64,000 bases of DNA from Jiangella anatolica. Lineage in GTDB: Bacteria > Actinomycetota > Actinomycetes > Jiangellales > Jiangellaceae. Position numbers and translations under genes: made by a program. Positions 17,802 to 26,677 of the stretch are shown in pieces. Location of the stretch: positions 1 through 64,000 of the forward strand of contig NZ_POTW01000025.1 of the NCBI RefSeq assembly GCF_003236295.1, in the 5' to 3' direction. The notes below the pieces were generated by a model that searched no databases, had not been told where the DNA came from, and saw nothing but the letters and a program-made list of their open reading frames with translations. Position 1 is the first letter of the stretch, and each line of letters begins with the position of its first letter.

Positions 17802-17955
17802 GCGTCAGCGCCGAGCAGACGTCGGCCAGCGGACCATGACCGCAGCGGAGCCGGTCGCCGAAGAGCCGCGCAGGAAGGGTGAGAGGCCAGCGGACCTGGA
17901 GGAGCGCAGGGCTAGAAGCCGGGCCCATTTCCGGCCGGCCCTGACGCTGCTTTCA

Positions 17956-18038
17956 CGGGGGCGCGGGTGGTCGGGTCAAGCGGTCACCGTCGCGCGAAGC
18001 GCCAATAGGTCCGCTTGAGGCGGCCTCCCGCGCCCCCG
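17956..18038. repeat. Symmetric 83-bp quasi-palindrome (three nested stems)
   Basis: Outer arms CGGGGGCGCGGG (17956-17967) and CCCGCGCCCCCG (18027-18038) are perfectly complementary over 12 bp. Middle arms TCAAGCGG (17976-17983) and CCGCTTGA (18011-18018) match over 8 bp, and the apex is GCGC-GAA-GCGC (17992-18002). The unpaired stretches between stems are 8 bases on both sides at both levels. It lies 65 bp beyond the stop of the leftward LuxR gene, so a terminator or structured 3' region is one option; a degenerate long inverted repeat is another. Confidence 0.7.
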
Positions 18039-18103
18039 ACAATGGAGTGCAGCAGGGCAGGCCCACGCGGCCAACCCGGCCAACGTGAGCCCGGCCAACC
18101 GAA

Positions 18104-19744
18104 TCAGACCAACCCGTGCTCATAGGCATACGCCGTCGCCGCGGCGCGGGACGAGACGTCCAGCTTGGTGAAGATGTTCGCGACGTGGCGCGCCACCGTC
18201 TTCTCGCTGAGCACCAGGGCGGCGGCGATCGCCCGGTTGGTGTGGCCGGCGGCGACCAGCCGCAGGACCTCCAGCTCGCGCGCCGTCAGCACACCAGCGC
18301 CGCCACCACCGTCGCCGCCCGGCCCGAGGGCGCCGAGCCGGCGCAGCCGGTCCAGGCAGGGCGGCGCCGGGAGCGAACGGAACGTGCGGGCGGCCGCGTC
18401 GAACTCCATCCGGGCGGCGTCCTCGTCGCCCAGCTCCCGGCAGGCCAGCCCGACCAGCACCCGCGACCGGGCCGCCTCGTACGGGGACTCCGCCTGCTGC
18501 CAGCCGGTCCACGCCGCTCGAGCCGCACCCAGCGCCGCGGGCCCGGCGCCGTCGGCCAGCAGCACCGACGCCGTCGCGTATGCCGACATCGCCGAGAGCG
18601 CCGGCACTCGGATCTCGTCGGCGAGCTCGGCGAGCTCACCGCAGACCGTTCGGGCGCCGGCGACGTCGCCGGACGCCAGCAGCGCCTCCGTCAGCGCGGC
18701 CAGCAGCTCCGGGCGGGCCAGCGGCCGGGCCGCCTCGTCCACCGCCCGCCGCAGCCCGGCGATCGCCGCCGGCACCCGGCCCTGCGCCAGCCGGAGCAGG
18801 CCGAGCCCCGGCTGCGGGTCCTGACCGGTGGCGCCGGCCAGCCGGTACGCGTCCTCGGCGGCGGCGAGCTCGCCCCGCAGCCGGTGCAGCTCGGCCCGCT
18901 CGTAGTGGGCGGCGCCGGCGGCCGGCTGGCCGGGCGGATCGGACAGCCTGGCGCACGTGCGGCCGGCCTCGGCCAGCGCGTCCTGCCAGGCGCCCTGCAC
19001 GGCCATGACATGGACGCGGTGCACCTGGCACTCGCCGCGGAACGGCACCAGGTCCGGCTGCGCCTCGCACCAGCGGGTCAGCGCGTCGGTCCACTCGCGA
19101 GCCCGGCGCAGGTCGAACGTCGCCCGGCAGGCGTCGATGACGGTGCAGTAGACGATGCCGGTCAGCATCGGCCCGACCTCGCCGGCGGTGACGGCGACCA
19201 TCGCCTCGTCGAGCAGGGCGACGCCGTCGGCGACCTTCCCGAGGTGGACGAGGGTCCGGCCGCGGCCCATCCGGGCGAGGACGACCAGCTCGGGATCGTG
19301 GTGCCGCTGCCCGACGGCGACCGCCTCGGCGAACATCTCCGCGGCCACCGCCGGATCGTCCGCCGTCAGCTGCCGAGCCCGCGCCGTCAGCAGGTAGCCC
19401 GCCTCGGCACAGTCGCGGCCGCACTCGTCGACCAGGCGTTCGGCGCGGGCCAGCCAGCCGGCGGCGCGTGCCTGCTCGCCCGCGTTCGCCAGCACGACGG
19501 CCAGCCAGAACGCGCACCGCACGGCCGGCAGGGGCCGCCCGTCGGCCAGCAGCGCGTGGAAGGCCCGCTCTTGCACGGCGACACTCTCCGCGTCGTAACC
19601 GGCCAGGAACGCGGCCACGGCCAGCAGCACGAGGTCGTCCGGCGGCAGCGGCGACTCCGCGTCGGCGGCCACGAGCCGCGCGTACGCGTCGGACCAGGCC
19701 CGCGCCTCGAACGCGGCCCGAGCTCCGGACTCGATCGTCGCCAT
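18104..19744 (-). CDS. LuxR-family regulator with long helical-repeat-like N-terminal region
   Basis: Protein of 546 residues. The first 470 or so are almost entirely alanine-rich helices in a TPR-like rhythm (for example WLARAERLVDECGRDCAEAG, AAEDAYRLAGATGQ). The C-terminal 65 residues are a LuxR DNA-binding domain (LTARELEVLRLVAAGHTNRA and SEKTVARHVANIFTKL). It lacks the N-terminal ATPase of LAL/MalT regulators and has no Walker motif. ATG 19744 is favoured; an in-frame start 81 bp upstream would overlap the divergent GNAT gene. Targets are unknown. The divergent acetyltransferase is the closest candidate. Confidence 0.85.
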   Translation of the reverse strand: MATIESGARAAFEARAWSDAYARLVAADAESPLPPDDLVLLAVAAFLAGYDAESVAVQERAFHALLADGRPLPAVRCAFWLAVVLANAGEQARAAGWLARAERLVDECGRDCAEAGYLLTARARQLTADDPAVAAEMFAEAVAVGQRHHDPELVVLARMGRGRTLVHLGKVADGVALLDEAMVAVTAGEVGPMLTGIVYCTVIDACRATFDLRRAREWTDALTRWCEAQPDLVPFRGECQVHRVHVMAVQGAWQDALAEAGRTCARLSDPPGQPAAGAAHYERAELHRLRGELAAAEDAYRLAGATGQDPQPGLGLLRLAQGRVPAAIAGLRRAVDEAARPLARPELLAALTEALLASGDVAGARTVCGELAELADEIRVPALSAMSAYATASVLLADGAGPAALGAARAAWTGWQQAESPYEAARSRVLVGLACRELGDEDAARMEFDAAARTFRSLPAPPCLDRLRRLGALGPGGDGGGGAGVLTARELEVLRLVAAGHTNRAIAAALVLSEKTVARHVANIFTKLDVSSRAAATAYAYEHGLV

Positions 19745-19808
19745 GAGCGCCCCCTGTGCGCCGCTGCCGGCCACGCTACTCGCGTCCGGCATGGGTGAGA
19801 ATCGGCTG

Positions 19809-20669
19809 ATGGCCGAGATCTCCACCCGGGCCGGCGTGCTGACGGCGCGCCCGGTCGCCGCGCTGACGTCGGAGCAGGCGGCCGAGGCGATGACGCGGGC
19901 GTTCGAGGGCTACGTCGTGCCGGTGGCGATGGACGGGCCGGGGTTCGAGCGGCGGTTCGGCGCCGAGCACCTGGACCGCTACCTCAGCGAGGTCTACACG
20001 GCCGGCGACGAGCTGGCCGGCGTCTGCCTGATCACCCGGCGGGGCGCGACGGCGCGGATCGCGGCGTTCGGGTGCACGCCGGCGTACCGGGGGATGGGCG
20101 TGGGCCGGGCGCTGATGGAGCGCGCCGTGATCTGCTGCCTCGAGGCCGGCGCGACCCGGCTGACGCTGGAGGTGATCACGACGAACGCGGCGGCGGTGCG
20201 GCTCTACGAGCGGCTCGGCTTCCGGATCGCCCGGACGCTGGTCGGCTACCGCTGGGACCGCCCGGCGGCTGCTGGACGTCCGCTCCGGACCGCGCCCGCG
20301 GAGATCGACCCCGCCCGGTTCGCCCGCCGGGTGGCAGCGGGCCTGAGCGCGGCCGCCGAGCCGCCCTGGCAGCTCGCGCCGGAGACGCTGGCCGCCGCCG
20401 GCCCGCCGCGCCGGGCGTACGCGCTGGGACCGGCGGCAGCGCTGGTCAGCGCGACCGACACGGCGGCCGTGCTGAGCGCCGTCCACACCGACCCGGCCGG
20501 ACGGCGGCAGGGCCACGCGCGGGCGCTGCTGGCCTCGTTGCGCGAGGCGTTCCCGGGTCGACGGTGGACCGTTCCGCCGCTGGTTCCGGCGGCCGACGGC
20601 GCCGAGTTCTTCCACGCGACCGGCTGGGTTCGCGAGGACCTGGCGCAGTATGAGATGGTGCACGGGTGA
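19809..20669 (+). CDS. Two-domain GNAT-family acetyltransferase
   Basis: Protein of 286 residues with two GNAT-like halves. The first (about 30-150) has a full acetyl-CoA site, [19 protein letters not shown], and the closing [19 protein letters not shown]. The second (about 190-286) keeps [18 protein letters not shown] but has a weaker end. ATG 19809 is chosen; ATG 19791 would add six residues and cannot be excluded. It is divergent from the LuxR regulator and ends 28 bp before the rplM promoter. Substrate unknown. Confidence 0.85.
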   Translation: MAEISTRAGVLTARPVAALTSEQAAEAMTRAFEGYVVPVAMDGPGFERRFGAEHLDRYLSEVYTAGDELAGVCLITRRGATARIAAFGCTPAYRGMGVGRALMERAVICCLEAGATRLTLEVITTNAAAVRLYERLGFRIARTLVGYRWDRPAAAGRPLRTAPAEIDPARFARRVAAGLSAAAEPPWQLAPETLAAAGPPRRAYALGPAAALVSATDTAAVLSAVHTDPAGRRQGHARALLASLREAFPGRRWTVPPLVPAADGAEFFHATGWVREDLAQYEMVHG

Positions 20670-20697
20670 CCGCCGCCCTGCGGGGAAGATCCACGTT

Positions 20698-20727
20698 TTG
20701 ACCGTGTGGCGGCCGCCCGGGTATTCT
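20698..20727 (+). promoter_or_regulatory. Sigma-70-type promoter of rplM-rpsI
   Basis: TTGACC (20698-20703) and TATTCT (20722-20727) are separated by 18 bp and lie about 80 bp before the rplM start. The resemblance to the housekeeping consensus and the position ahead of a ribosomal operon support it. The roughly 75-nt leader could also hold L13 autoregulation, but no specific fold was recognised. Confidence 0.7.
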
Positions 20728-20809
20728 GTCGTGTCGTTGTGCGTACCGGAGCGCGGCACGCCAGCCACCGACCAGATCCATCCTCTCGACCTAAGCGAAG
20801 GCTTACACC

Positions 20810-21253
20810 GTGCGCACGTACAGCCCCAAGCCCGGCGATGTCCAGCGCCAGTGGCACGTCATCGATGCCACCGACATCGTCCTGGGCAGGCTCGCCAGCC
20901 AGACCGCGACGCTGCTCCGCGGCAAGCACAAGCCCGTCTACGCGCCGCACATCGACATGGGCGACTTCGTCATCGTCGTGAACGCCGAGAAGGTCGCGCT
21001 CACCGGCAGCAAGCTGGAGCAGAAGCAGGATCACCGGCACTCCGGCCGGCCGGGTGGGCTGCGCTCCACCAGCTACCGGGACCTGCTCGAGAAGAACCCG
21101 CGCCGCGCCATCGAGAAGGCCGTCAAGGGGATGCTCCCGCACAACAGCCTCGGGCGGCAGATGCTGTCCAAGCTGAAGGTGTACGCGGGCCCGGAGCACC
21201 CGCACCAGGCCCAGCAGCCCGTGCCGTACGAGATCGGCCAGGTCGCGCAGTGA
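20810..21253 (+). CDS. rplM: 50S ribosomal protein L13
   Basis: Large-subunit protein of 147 residues that binds 23S rRNA early in assembly. The full family pattern is present: [26 protein letters not shown], the central [13 protein letters not shown] and the C-terminal [17 protein letters not shown]. It starts with GTG and forms the usual pair with rpsI. A good sigma-70-like promoter lies upstream and a strong hairpin follows rpsI. Confidence 0.98.
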   Translation: MRTYSPKPGDVQRQWHVIDATDIVLGRLASQTATLLRGKHKPVYAPHIDMGDFVIVVNAEKVALTGSKLEQKQDHRHSGRPGGLRSTSYRDLLEKNPRRAIEKAVKGMLPHNSLGRQMLSKLKVYAGPEHPHQAQQPVPYEIGQVAQ

Positions 21254-21261
21254 GTGAGGAC

Positions 21262-21741
21262 ATGACTGAGATCACCGTCGACGAGGTCGACACCGACGAG
21301 GCTCCCATCGAGAGCTACACCTCCGAGTCGGCGCCGTCGCGCCACTCGAACATCGAGGCCGCCGCGGCCACCGGCCGGCGCAAGCAGGCCATCGCCCGCG
21401 TCCGGATCACCCCGGGCTCCGGGCAGTGGACCATCAACGGCCGCACGCTCGACAACTACTTCCCGAACAAGGTGCACCAGCAGCTGGTCAGCTCGCCGTT
21501 CGTCGAGCTGGAGCTGTCCGACCGCTACGACGTCAACGCCCGCATCGACGGCGGCGGCGTCACCGGTCAGGCCGGCGCGCTCCGGCTGGGCATCGCCCGC
21601 GCGCTCAACGCCGCGGACGCCGAGAACAACCGCCCGGCGCTGAAGAAGGCCGGCTTCCTCACCCGCGACGCCCGCGTCACGGAGCGGAAGAAGGCCGGTC
21701 TCAAGAAGGCACGCAAGGCGCCGCAGTACAGCAAGCGCTGA
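21262..21741 (+). CDS. rpsI: 30S ribosomal protein S9
   Basis: Small-subunit protein. The core of about 130 residues ([17 protein letters not shown] to the basic tail [12 protein letters not shown]) is complete, including the C-terminal Lys-Arg that reaches the P-site tRNA. An acidic N-terminal extension of about 30 residues is typical of actinobacteria. The start could be ATG 21262 (159 residues) or GTG 21250, which overlaps the rplM stop as GTGA and has CAGG 7 nt upstream. ATG is listed, though the overlapping GTG is a serious alternative. Confidence 0.97.
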   Translation: MTEITVDEVDTDEAPIESYTSESAPSRHSNIEAAAATGRRKQAIARVRITPGSGQWTINGRTLDNYFPNKVHQQLVSSPFVELELSDRYDVNARIDGGGVTGQAGALRLGIARALNAADAENNRPALKKAGFLTRDARVTERKKAGLKKARKAPQYSKR

Positions 21742-21760
21742 TTCGCGCAGCTGCGCGTTC

Positions 21761-21804
21761 CGCGAACGGCCCCGGGGGGTGTATCGACTCCGGGGCCGTT
21801 CGCG
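21761..21804 (+). terminator. 15-bp perfect hairpin after rpsI
   Basis: CGCGAACGGCCCCGG (21761-21775) pairs perfectly with CCGGGGCCGTTCGCG (21790-21804) around a 14-nt loop, 19 bp after the rpsI stop. There is no run of T, as is common for actinobacterial terminators. The hairpin ends about 40 bp before the glmM start, separating the ribosomal pair from glmM. Confidence 0.75.
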
Positions 21805-21844
21805 TTCCTCATATCCTCAGTCCCGACAAGGAGGAGCACCCTCC

Positions 21845-23194
21845 GTGGCTCGACTCTTCGGCACCGACGGCGTTCGCGGCCTGGCGAACTCCGACCTCAC
21901 GGCCGAGCTGGCCCTCGACCTGTCCGTCGCCGCCGCCCACGTGCTGGGCGAGATCGGCGCGTTCGGCGCCGGCCGCCGCCCGGTCGCGGTCGTCGGCCGC
22001 GACCCGCGGGCGTCCGGTGAGTTCCTCGAGGCGGCCGTGGTGGCCGGCCTGGCCAGCGCCGGCGCCGACGTGCTCAGGGTCGGCGTGCTGCCCACGCCGG
22101 CCGTCGCGTTCCTCACCGGCATGCTCGACGCCGACCTCGGCGTGATGCTGTCGGCCAGCCACAACCCGATGCCCGACAACGGCATCAAGTTCTTCGCCAA
22201 GGGCGGGCAGAAGCTCGACGACGCGATCGAGGACGCCATCGAGGCGCGGCTGCGCGAGCCGTGGAACCGGCCGACCGGGGCCGAGGTCGGCCGCGTGCAC
22301 GAGCACCCGGAGGGCCTGGAGACCTACATCTCGCACATCGTCGGCACCGCGCCGGCCCGGCTCGAGGGCCTGCGCGTCGTCGTCGACTGCGCGCACGGCG
22401 CCGCCTACCGAGCCGCGCCGGAGGCGCTGCGCCGGCTGGGCGCCGACGTCATCGCGGTCTGCGCCGAGCCCGACGGCCTGAACATCAACCACAACTGCGG
22501 CTCCACCCACCTCGACGTCGTCGCGGCCGAGGTGATCGCCGCCGGCGCCGACCTCGGCATCGCGCACGACGGCGACGCCGACCGGTGCCTGGCCGTCGAC
22601 GCCACCGGCGAGATGGTCGACGGCGACCAGATCCTGGCCGTGCTGGCGCTGGCGATGCGGTCGCAGGGGACGCTGCGCCGCGACTCCGTCGTCTCCACCG
22701 TCATGTCCAACGAGGGCTTCCGGCTGGCCATGCGCTCGGAGGGCATCCACGTCATCGACACCGCGGTCGGCGACCGCTACGTGCTCGAGGCGATGAAGGC
22801 CGGCGGCTACAACCTCGGCGGCGAGCAGTCCGGCCACGTGGTGATGCTCGACCACGGCACCACCGGCGACGGCGTCCTCACCGCCGTGCACCTGCTCGCC
22901 CAGGTCGCCTCCACCGGCGCCTCGCTGGCCGAGCTGGCCGGCGTCGTGCAGCGGCTCCCGCAGGTCCTGATCAACGTCAAGGGCGTCGACAAGAGCCGGG
23001 TCACGCTCGACGAGGGCGTCAAGACCGCCCTCGTCGAGGCCGAGACCGAGCTGGGCGACACCGGCCGGGTGCTGCTGCGCCCGTCCGGCACCGAGCCGGT
23101 GGTCCGCGTCATGGTCGAGGCCGCCACGTCGGAGCAGGCTGAGGCCGTGGCGCGCCGGCTGGCCGCGACCGTCCAGGCCGAGCTGGCCCTCTAG
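21845..23194 (+). CDS. glmM: Phosphoglucosamine mutase
   Basis: Converts glucosamine-6-phosphate to glucosamine-1-phosphate on the way to UDP-GlcNAc and the cell wall. It has 449 residues. The catalytic phosphoserine is Ser105 in [15 protein letters not shown], the Mg-binding loop is [11 protein letters not shown], the sugar-binding loop is [10 protein letters not shown], and the phosphate-binding loop is [11 protein letters not shown]. It starts with GTG, with AAGGAGGAG about 9 nt upstream. It works in the same pathway as glmS at 26678, which supplies its substrate. Confidence 0.97.
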   Translation: MARLFGTDGVRGLANSDLTAELALDLSVAAAHVLGEIGAFGAGRRPVAVVGRDPRASGEFLEAAVVAGLASAGADVLRVGVLPTPAVAFLTGMLDADLGVMLSASHNPMPDNGIKFFAKGGQKLDDAIEDAIEARLREPWNRPTGAEVGRVHEHPEGLETYISHIVGTAPARLEGLRVVVDCAHGAAYRAAPEALRRLGADVIAVCAEPDGLNINHNCGSTHLDVVAAEVIAAGADLGIAHDGDADRCLAVDATGEMVDGDQILAVLALAMRSQGTLRRDSVVSTVMSNEGFRLAMRSEGIHVIDTAVGDRYVLEAMKAGGYNLGGEQSGHVVMLDHGTTGDGVLTAVHLLAQVASTGASLAELAGVVQRLPQVLINVKGVDKSRVTLDEGVKTALVEAETELGDTGRVLLRPSGTEPVVRVMVEAATSEQAEAVARRLAATVQAELAL

Positions 23195-23211
23195 GGTCGC
23201 CCGCCACCTGG

Positions 23212-23246
23212 TGAGCCCTGCTTGCGCTCTGGCAAGGCGGGGCTCA
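23212..23246. terminator. Hairpin between convergent genes glmM and 23244-23546
   Basis: TGAGCCCTGCTTG (23212-23224) pairs with CAAGGCGGGGCTCA (23233-23246) with one bulge, 18 bp after the glmM stop. The stop codon of the leftward hypothetical gene lies within the right arm. It may end transcription from both sides. Confidence 0.6.
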
Positions 23247-23546
23247 GGTGAGTTCGACCCATTCGCAGTCCTCGCCTGCGGCGGCGGCGACCTGGCGGGT
23301 GACCTGCTCGACCCACGTGTCGGCGCCGGACAGCTCGCCGTCGACCACGACGTGCCAGCCGACGTCCTCGGCCGAGTAGGAGACCACCGCGCTGCCGCAT
23401 CGCACGCTGTGGTCGCCCCACCCCGGGTCCGGCGCGCAGCCCCAGCCTCGCGGCTGGAGCACCTCGGCCAACCGGTCGTCGTGGAGGGCGGGCCAGGCGT
23501 GCCCGGCGACCTTCCGGATCAGGTACTCACGCACAGCCGGCATCAT
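23244..23546 (-). CDS. Small hypothetical protein
   Basis: Protein of 100 residues (or 99 from the second Met). It is soluble, with no signal or membrane segment, and contains a Trp/Gly-rich middle (RGWGCAPDPGWGDHS) followed by strands SAVVSYSAEDVGWHVVVDGE and an acidic end. Codon use has the high third-position GC of its neighbours, which supports coding. No family was recognised. It is convergent with glmM and divergent from the GNAT pair. A real small gene is likely but not certain. Confidence 0.6.
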   Translation of the reverse strand: MMPAVREYLIRKVAGHAWPALHDDRLAEVLQPRGWGCAPDPGWGDHSVRCGSAVVSYSAEDVGWHVVVDGELSGADTWVEQVTRQVAAAAGEDCEWVELT

Positions 23547-23650
23547 GTCAGGCCGCAGCAGCCGGAGTATTCGGCGGCGGCTGAATGCCCGTCAGACAAC
23601 CCACCGAAAACCTGTTGCGCCCTCCGGGCGGCTCGGGCGACGCTCGACGG

Positions 23651-24643
23651 GTGCGGATCCGACCGATCGAGTCCACCGGCGACGACTTCGCCGCCTGGTA
23701 CGACGTCTACCTGAGCGCCCGGCTGGCCGACCACCCGGACGGCCCGCAGTGGCTCGAGCACGAGCTGAGCGTCATCTACGAGGGCAACGCCAACCACGGC
23801 GTGAAGCTCTGGCTGGCCGACGACCGCGACAAGGCCGTCGGCGCCGCCGTCCTCGGGCTGCCGCTGCGCGATAACCTCACGCTGGCCGAGCCGGAGGTGT
23901 ACGTCCGGCCGGAGGAGTCCCGCCGCGGCATCGGCGGCACGCTGCTGGCCACGCTCGACGACGCCGCCCGCGAGCTGGGTCGCACCAGCCAGCTGATCTA
24001 CCTCGAGGGCCCCACCGGCGCCGACCGGACGTCAGGCACGGCGTTCGCCGAGAAGCACGCCTTCACTCGCCGGATCACCGAGATCGCCCGGGTGCAGCGC
24101 CCGCCGTTCGACCTCGACGGCATCGCCCGCGCCGAGGAGGCGGCCCGGCCGCTGGCCGAGGGCTACACGATCGTCGGCTGGCGCAACCACGCCCCGGACG
24201 AGTACGTCGAGGAGTACGCCCGCCTGGAGGGGCGGCTGAGCACCGACGCCCCGCTCGGCGACCTCGACTACGAGGCCGAGGCCTGGGACGTCACCCGGAT
24301 CCGGACCGGTGAGGAGCGGCGCGGCCGGATGGGCCGCGACACGTGGACGACGGCTGCGATGGCGCCCGACGGCACCATGGCCGGCGTCACCGTCATCATG
24401 CTGGCCCGCGACAGCGACGCCACCGGCTTCCAGGACACCACCGTCGTCGACCCACGGCACCGCGGTCACCGGCTCGGCCTGCTGCTCAAGGCGACCAATC
24501 TGCGGCGGGTGCTGGCCGACCGGCCCGGCGTGCAGACGGTGTGGACATGGAACGCCGACTCCAACGCGCACATGATCGCGATCAACGAGGCGCTCGGCTA
24601 CCGGGTCGCCGGCTGGTCGGCCGGCTACCAGCGGTCGCTCTGA
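23651..24643 (+). CDS. Two-domain GNAT acetyltransferase, first of a tandem pair
   Basis: Protein of 330 residues from GTG 23651 (VRIRPIESTGDDFAAW); frames further upstream have no paralogous match. The N-terminal GNAT half has VYVRPEESRRGIGGTLLATL. The C-terminal half has [19 protein letters not shown], then TWNADSNAHMIAINEALGY. The layout matches the mycothiol-synthase-like (MshD-type) double-GNAT family, but the ligand is unknown. The next gene, 10 bp downstream, is a clear paralogue across the whole length. Confidence 0.85.
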   Translation: MRIRPIESTGDDFAAWYDVYLSARLADHPDGPQWLEHELSVIYEGNANHGVKLWLADDRDKAVGAAVLGLPLRDNLTLAEPEVYVRPEESRRGIGGTLLATLDDAARELGRTSQLIYLEGPTGADRTSGTAFAEKHAFTRRITEIARVQRPPFDLDGIARAEEAARPLAEGYTIVGWRNHAPDEYVEEYARLEGRLSTDAPLGDLDYEAEAWDVTRIRTGEERRGRMGRDTWTTAAMAPDGTMAGVTVIMLARDSDATGFQDTTVVDPRHRGHRLGLLLKATNLRRVLADRPGVQTVWTWNADSNAHMIAINEALGYRVAGWSAGYQRSL

Positions 24644-24653
24644 GGCCGCGGCG

Positions 24654-25661
24654 GTGGCGACGGTGCGGATCAGGCGGCTGGACGGCACCGGCGACCCTGG
24701 CTACCCGGCCTGGTTCGCCGCCTACGACGCCGGCCTCGCGCACGACTTCCCGGGCGGGCCGCACTGGCTGGAGCACGAGCTGCGGGTCGTCTACGAGCCG
24801 TCCGACATCCACGCCACCGCGCTGTGGGCGGCCGAGGACGCCGACGGCACGGTGGTGGGCGCCGCCGCGGTCGCGCTGCCGTTGAAGGACAACACGTCGC
24901 TGGCCGAGGTCGCGCTCGCCGTCCGGCCTGAGGCGCGCGGCCGCGGTGTCGGGTCGGCGTTGCTGGATGCCGTGCACGACGAGGCCCGGCGGCAGGGCCG
25001 CAGCCGCTTCCTGGCCGACGTCGAGGGCCCGCTCGGTACGCCGCAGGTGCCTGGCATCCGGTTCGCCGAACGGCACGGCTACACCCGTCGCATGGACGAG
25101 GTGCTGCGGGTACAGCGGCCACCGTTCGACCTGGACCGGCTGGCCCGCCTGGAACGCGAGGCCGCCGCGCACGCCGTCGACTACCGGATCCTCACCTGGC
25201 GCGACCGCATCCCCGACGAGCACGTCGCCGAGTACGCCCGGCTGGCCGCTCGGCTGAGCACCGACGAGCCCCGCGACCAGCTCGACTACGAGCCCGAGAC
25301 CTGGGACGTCGCCCGGCTGCGGCTGGTGGAGGAGCGACGGGCCCGGATGCGGCGGCACGCCTGGCAGGCGGCCGCGCTGGCGCCGGACGGCACGATCGCC
25401 GGGCAGACCACCGTCGCGCTGCCCGCCATCGGCGACGACACCGGCATGCAGGGCGCGACGATCGTCGACCCACGGCACCGCGGGCATCGGCTCGGGCTGC
25501 TGCTGAAGATCGCCAACCTGCGCCGGGTGCTGGCCGACCGGCCCGGCGTGCGGACGCTGTGGACCTGGAACGCCGCCAGCAACACGTACATGATCGCGGT
25601 GAACGAGCGGCTCGGCTACGTGCCCGCCGGCTGGGTGGCGCGGTACCAGCTCGACGGCTAG
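24654..25661 (+). CDS. Two-domain GNAT acetyltransferase, second of a tandem pair
   Basis: Protein of 335 residues, parallel throughout to 23651-24643: [20 protein letters not shown] in the first half, [19 protein letters not shown] and [19 protein letters not shown] in the second, and the linker [10 protein letters not shown] is shared word for word. GTG 24654 or GTG 24663 could start it; the latter aligns with the paralogue start. Its stop overlaps the coaA stop on the other strand by 4 bp (CTAG). Both acetyl-CoA sites look intact in this copy. Confidence 0.85.
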   Translation: MATVRIRRLDGTGDPGYPAWFAAYDAGLAHDFPGGPHWLEHELRVVYEPSDIHATALWAAEDADGTVVGAAAVALPLKDNTSLAEVALAVRPEARGRGVGSALLDAVHDEARRQGRSRFLADVEGPLGTPQVPGIRFAERHGYTRRMDEVLRVQRPPFDLDRLARLEREAAAHAVDYRILTWRDRIPDEHVAEYARLAARLSTDEPRDQLDYEPETWDVARLRLVEERRARMRRHAWQAAALAPDGTIAGQTTVALPAIGDDTGMQGATIVDPRHRGHRLGLLLKIANLRRVLADRPGVRTLWTWNAASNTYMIAVNERLGYVPAGWVARYQLDG

Positions 25662-26605
25662 ATCTTGCGTAGCCGGATTCGCTGCACCGAGTGGTCCGGG
25701 CCCTTCGTCAGGGTCAGCGTCGCGCGCCCGCGGGTCGGCAGGATGTTCTGCGCGAGGTTCGGCCCGTTGATGCTGTCCCACAGTTGCTCGGCCTGGGTGA
25801 CGGCGGCGTCGTGGTCGAGGTCGCCGTAGCGGCGGAAGTACGACTCCGGCCGCTGGAACGCCGTCTCGCGCAGCCGCAGGAACCGCTCGACGTACCAGCG
25901 GCGGACGTCCTTGGGCGAGGCGTCGACGTAGAGGGAGAAGTCGAAGAAGTCGCTGACGGCGAGGCCGGCGACGCCGTCGGCGCGCGGGCGGGCCGGTTGC
26001 AGCACGTTCAGCCCCTCGATCAGCAGGATGTCCGGCCGCTCGACGGTGGTCCGCTCGCCCTCGACGATGTCGTAGGTGAGGTGCGAGTACACCGGCGCCG
26101 TCACCACCGGCTCGCCCGACTTCACCGCCGTCACGAACCGCAGCAGCGCCCGCCGGTCGTAGGACTCCGGGAAGCCCTTGCGCTGCATGAGCCCACGCTT
26201 CTGCAGCTCCGCGTTGGGCAGCAGGAACCCGTCGGTCGTGACCAACGCCACGCGGGGGTGCTCCGCCCAGCGGGCCAGCAGCACCCGCAGCAGCCGCGCC
26301 GTCGTCGACTTCCCGACCGCGACGGAGCCGGCGATCCCGATGACGAACGGGGTGCGCTCAGCGAACCCGCCGAGGAACGTCGTCGTCGCCTCGTGCAGCC
26401 GCGCCGTAGCCCGGAACCGCAGGTTGAGCAGGCGCGACAGCGGCAGATAGACGTCGCGGACCTCGTCCAGGTCGACGAGATCGCCGAGGCCGCGCAGCTC
26501 CTCCAGCTCGGCCGCCGTCAGCGACAACGGCGTCTCGTCGCGCAGCCGCGCCCAGTCGGCGCGGGACAGGTCGACGAACGGTGAGGAGTCGCGGACAACA
26601 GTCAT
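25658..26605 (-). CDS. coaA: Type I pantothenate kinase
   Basis: First and controlling step of coenzyme A synthesis, phosphorylating pantothenate with ATP. It has 315 residues, normal for CoaA. The P-loop is [12 protein letters not shown] (about 95-106), followed by [39 protein letters not shown] and the C-terminal [12 protein letters not shown]. All expected motifs are present. The start ATG 26605 fits the conserved [16 protein letters not shown] start; GAGGG lies about 8 nt upstream. It is divergent from glmS. Confidence 0.97.
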   Translation of the reverse strand: MTVVRDSSPFVDLSRADWARLRDETPLSLTAAELEELRGLGDLVDLDEVRDVYLPLSRLLNLRFRATARLHEATTTFLGGFAERTPFVIGIAGSVAVGKSTTARLLRVLLARWAEHPRVALVTTDGFLLPNAELQKRGLMQRKGFPESYDRRALLRFVTAVKSGEPVVTAPVYSHLTYDIVEGERTTVERPDILLIEGLNVLQPARPRADGVAGLAVSDFFDFSLYVDASPKDVRRWYVERFLRLRETAFQRPESYFRRYGDLDHDAAVTQAEQLWDSINGPNLAQNILPTRGRATLTLTKGPDHSVQRIRLRKI

Positions 26606-26677
26606 GATGGCCCTCATTCTGACCGACATGTCCCGGCGATGCGCGAACCGGGGCCGACTGCGGTTACAGTGACCGCC

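Larger units (their letters stand above)
17595..18103. other. Non-coding region with repeat element and large quasi-palindrome
   Basis: No supported gene lies in these 509 bp. Frames that stay open show no domain, no ribosome-binding site and composition typical of chance in high-GC DNA. Three things stand out: a 90-bp element with a second copy at 55743 (17712-17801), an 83-bp nested inverted repeat (17956-18038), and three CGGCCAAC copies at 18068-18099 just past the LuxR gene stop. The promoter of the leftward monooxygenase must also lie here, but no convincing -10/-35 pair was found. Confidence 0.6.

Noticed and set aside
18068-18099. CGGCCAAC repeats as a CRISPR or satellite array
   Set aside because: Only three copies of 8 bp at uneven distance (9 and 15 bp); too short and irregular for either.
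17595-18103. tRNA or small protein gene in the 0.5-kb gap
   Set aside because: No cloverleaf with a T-loop GTTCRA motif fits, and open frames there lack ribosome-binding sites and recognisable domains.
26606-26677. glmS ribozyme in front of glmS
   Set aside because: Only 72 bp separate glmS from coaA, far too short for the ribozyme, and no core motif is seen.
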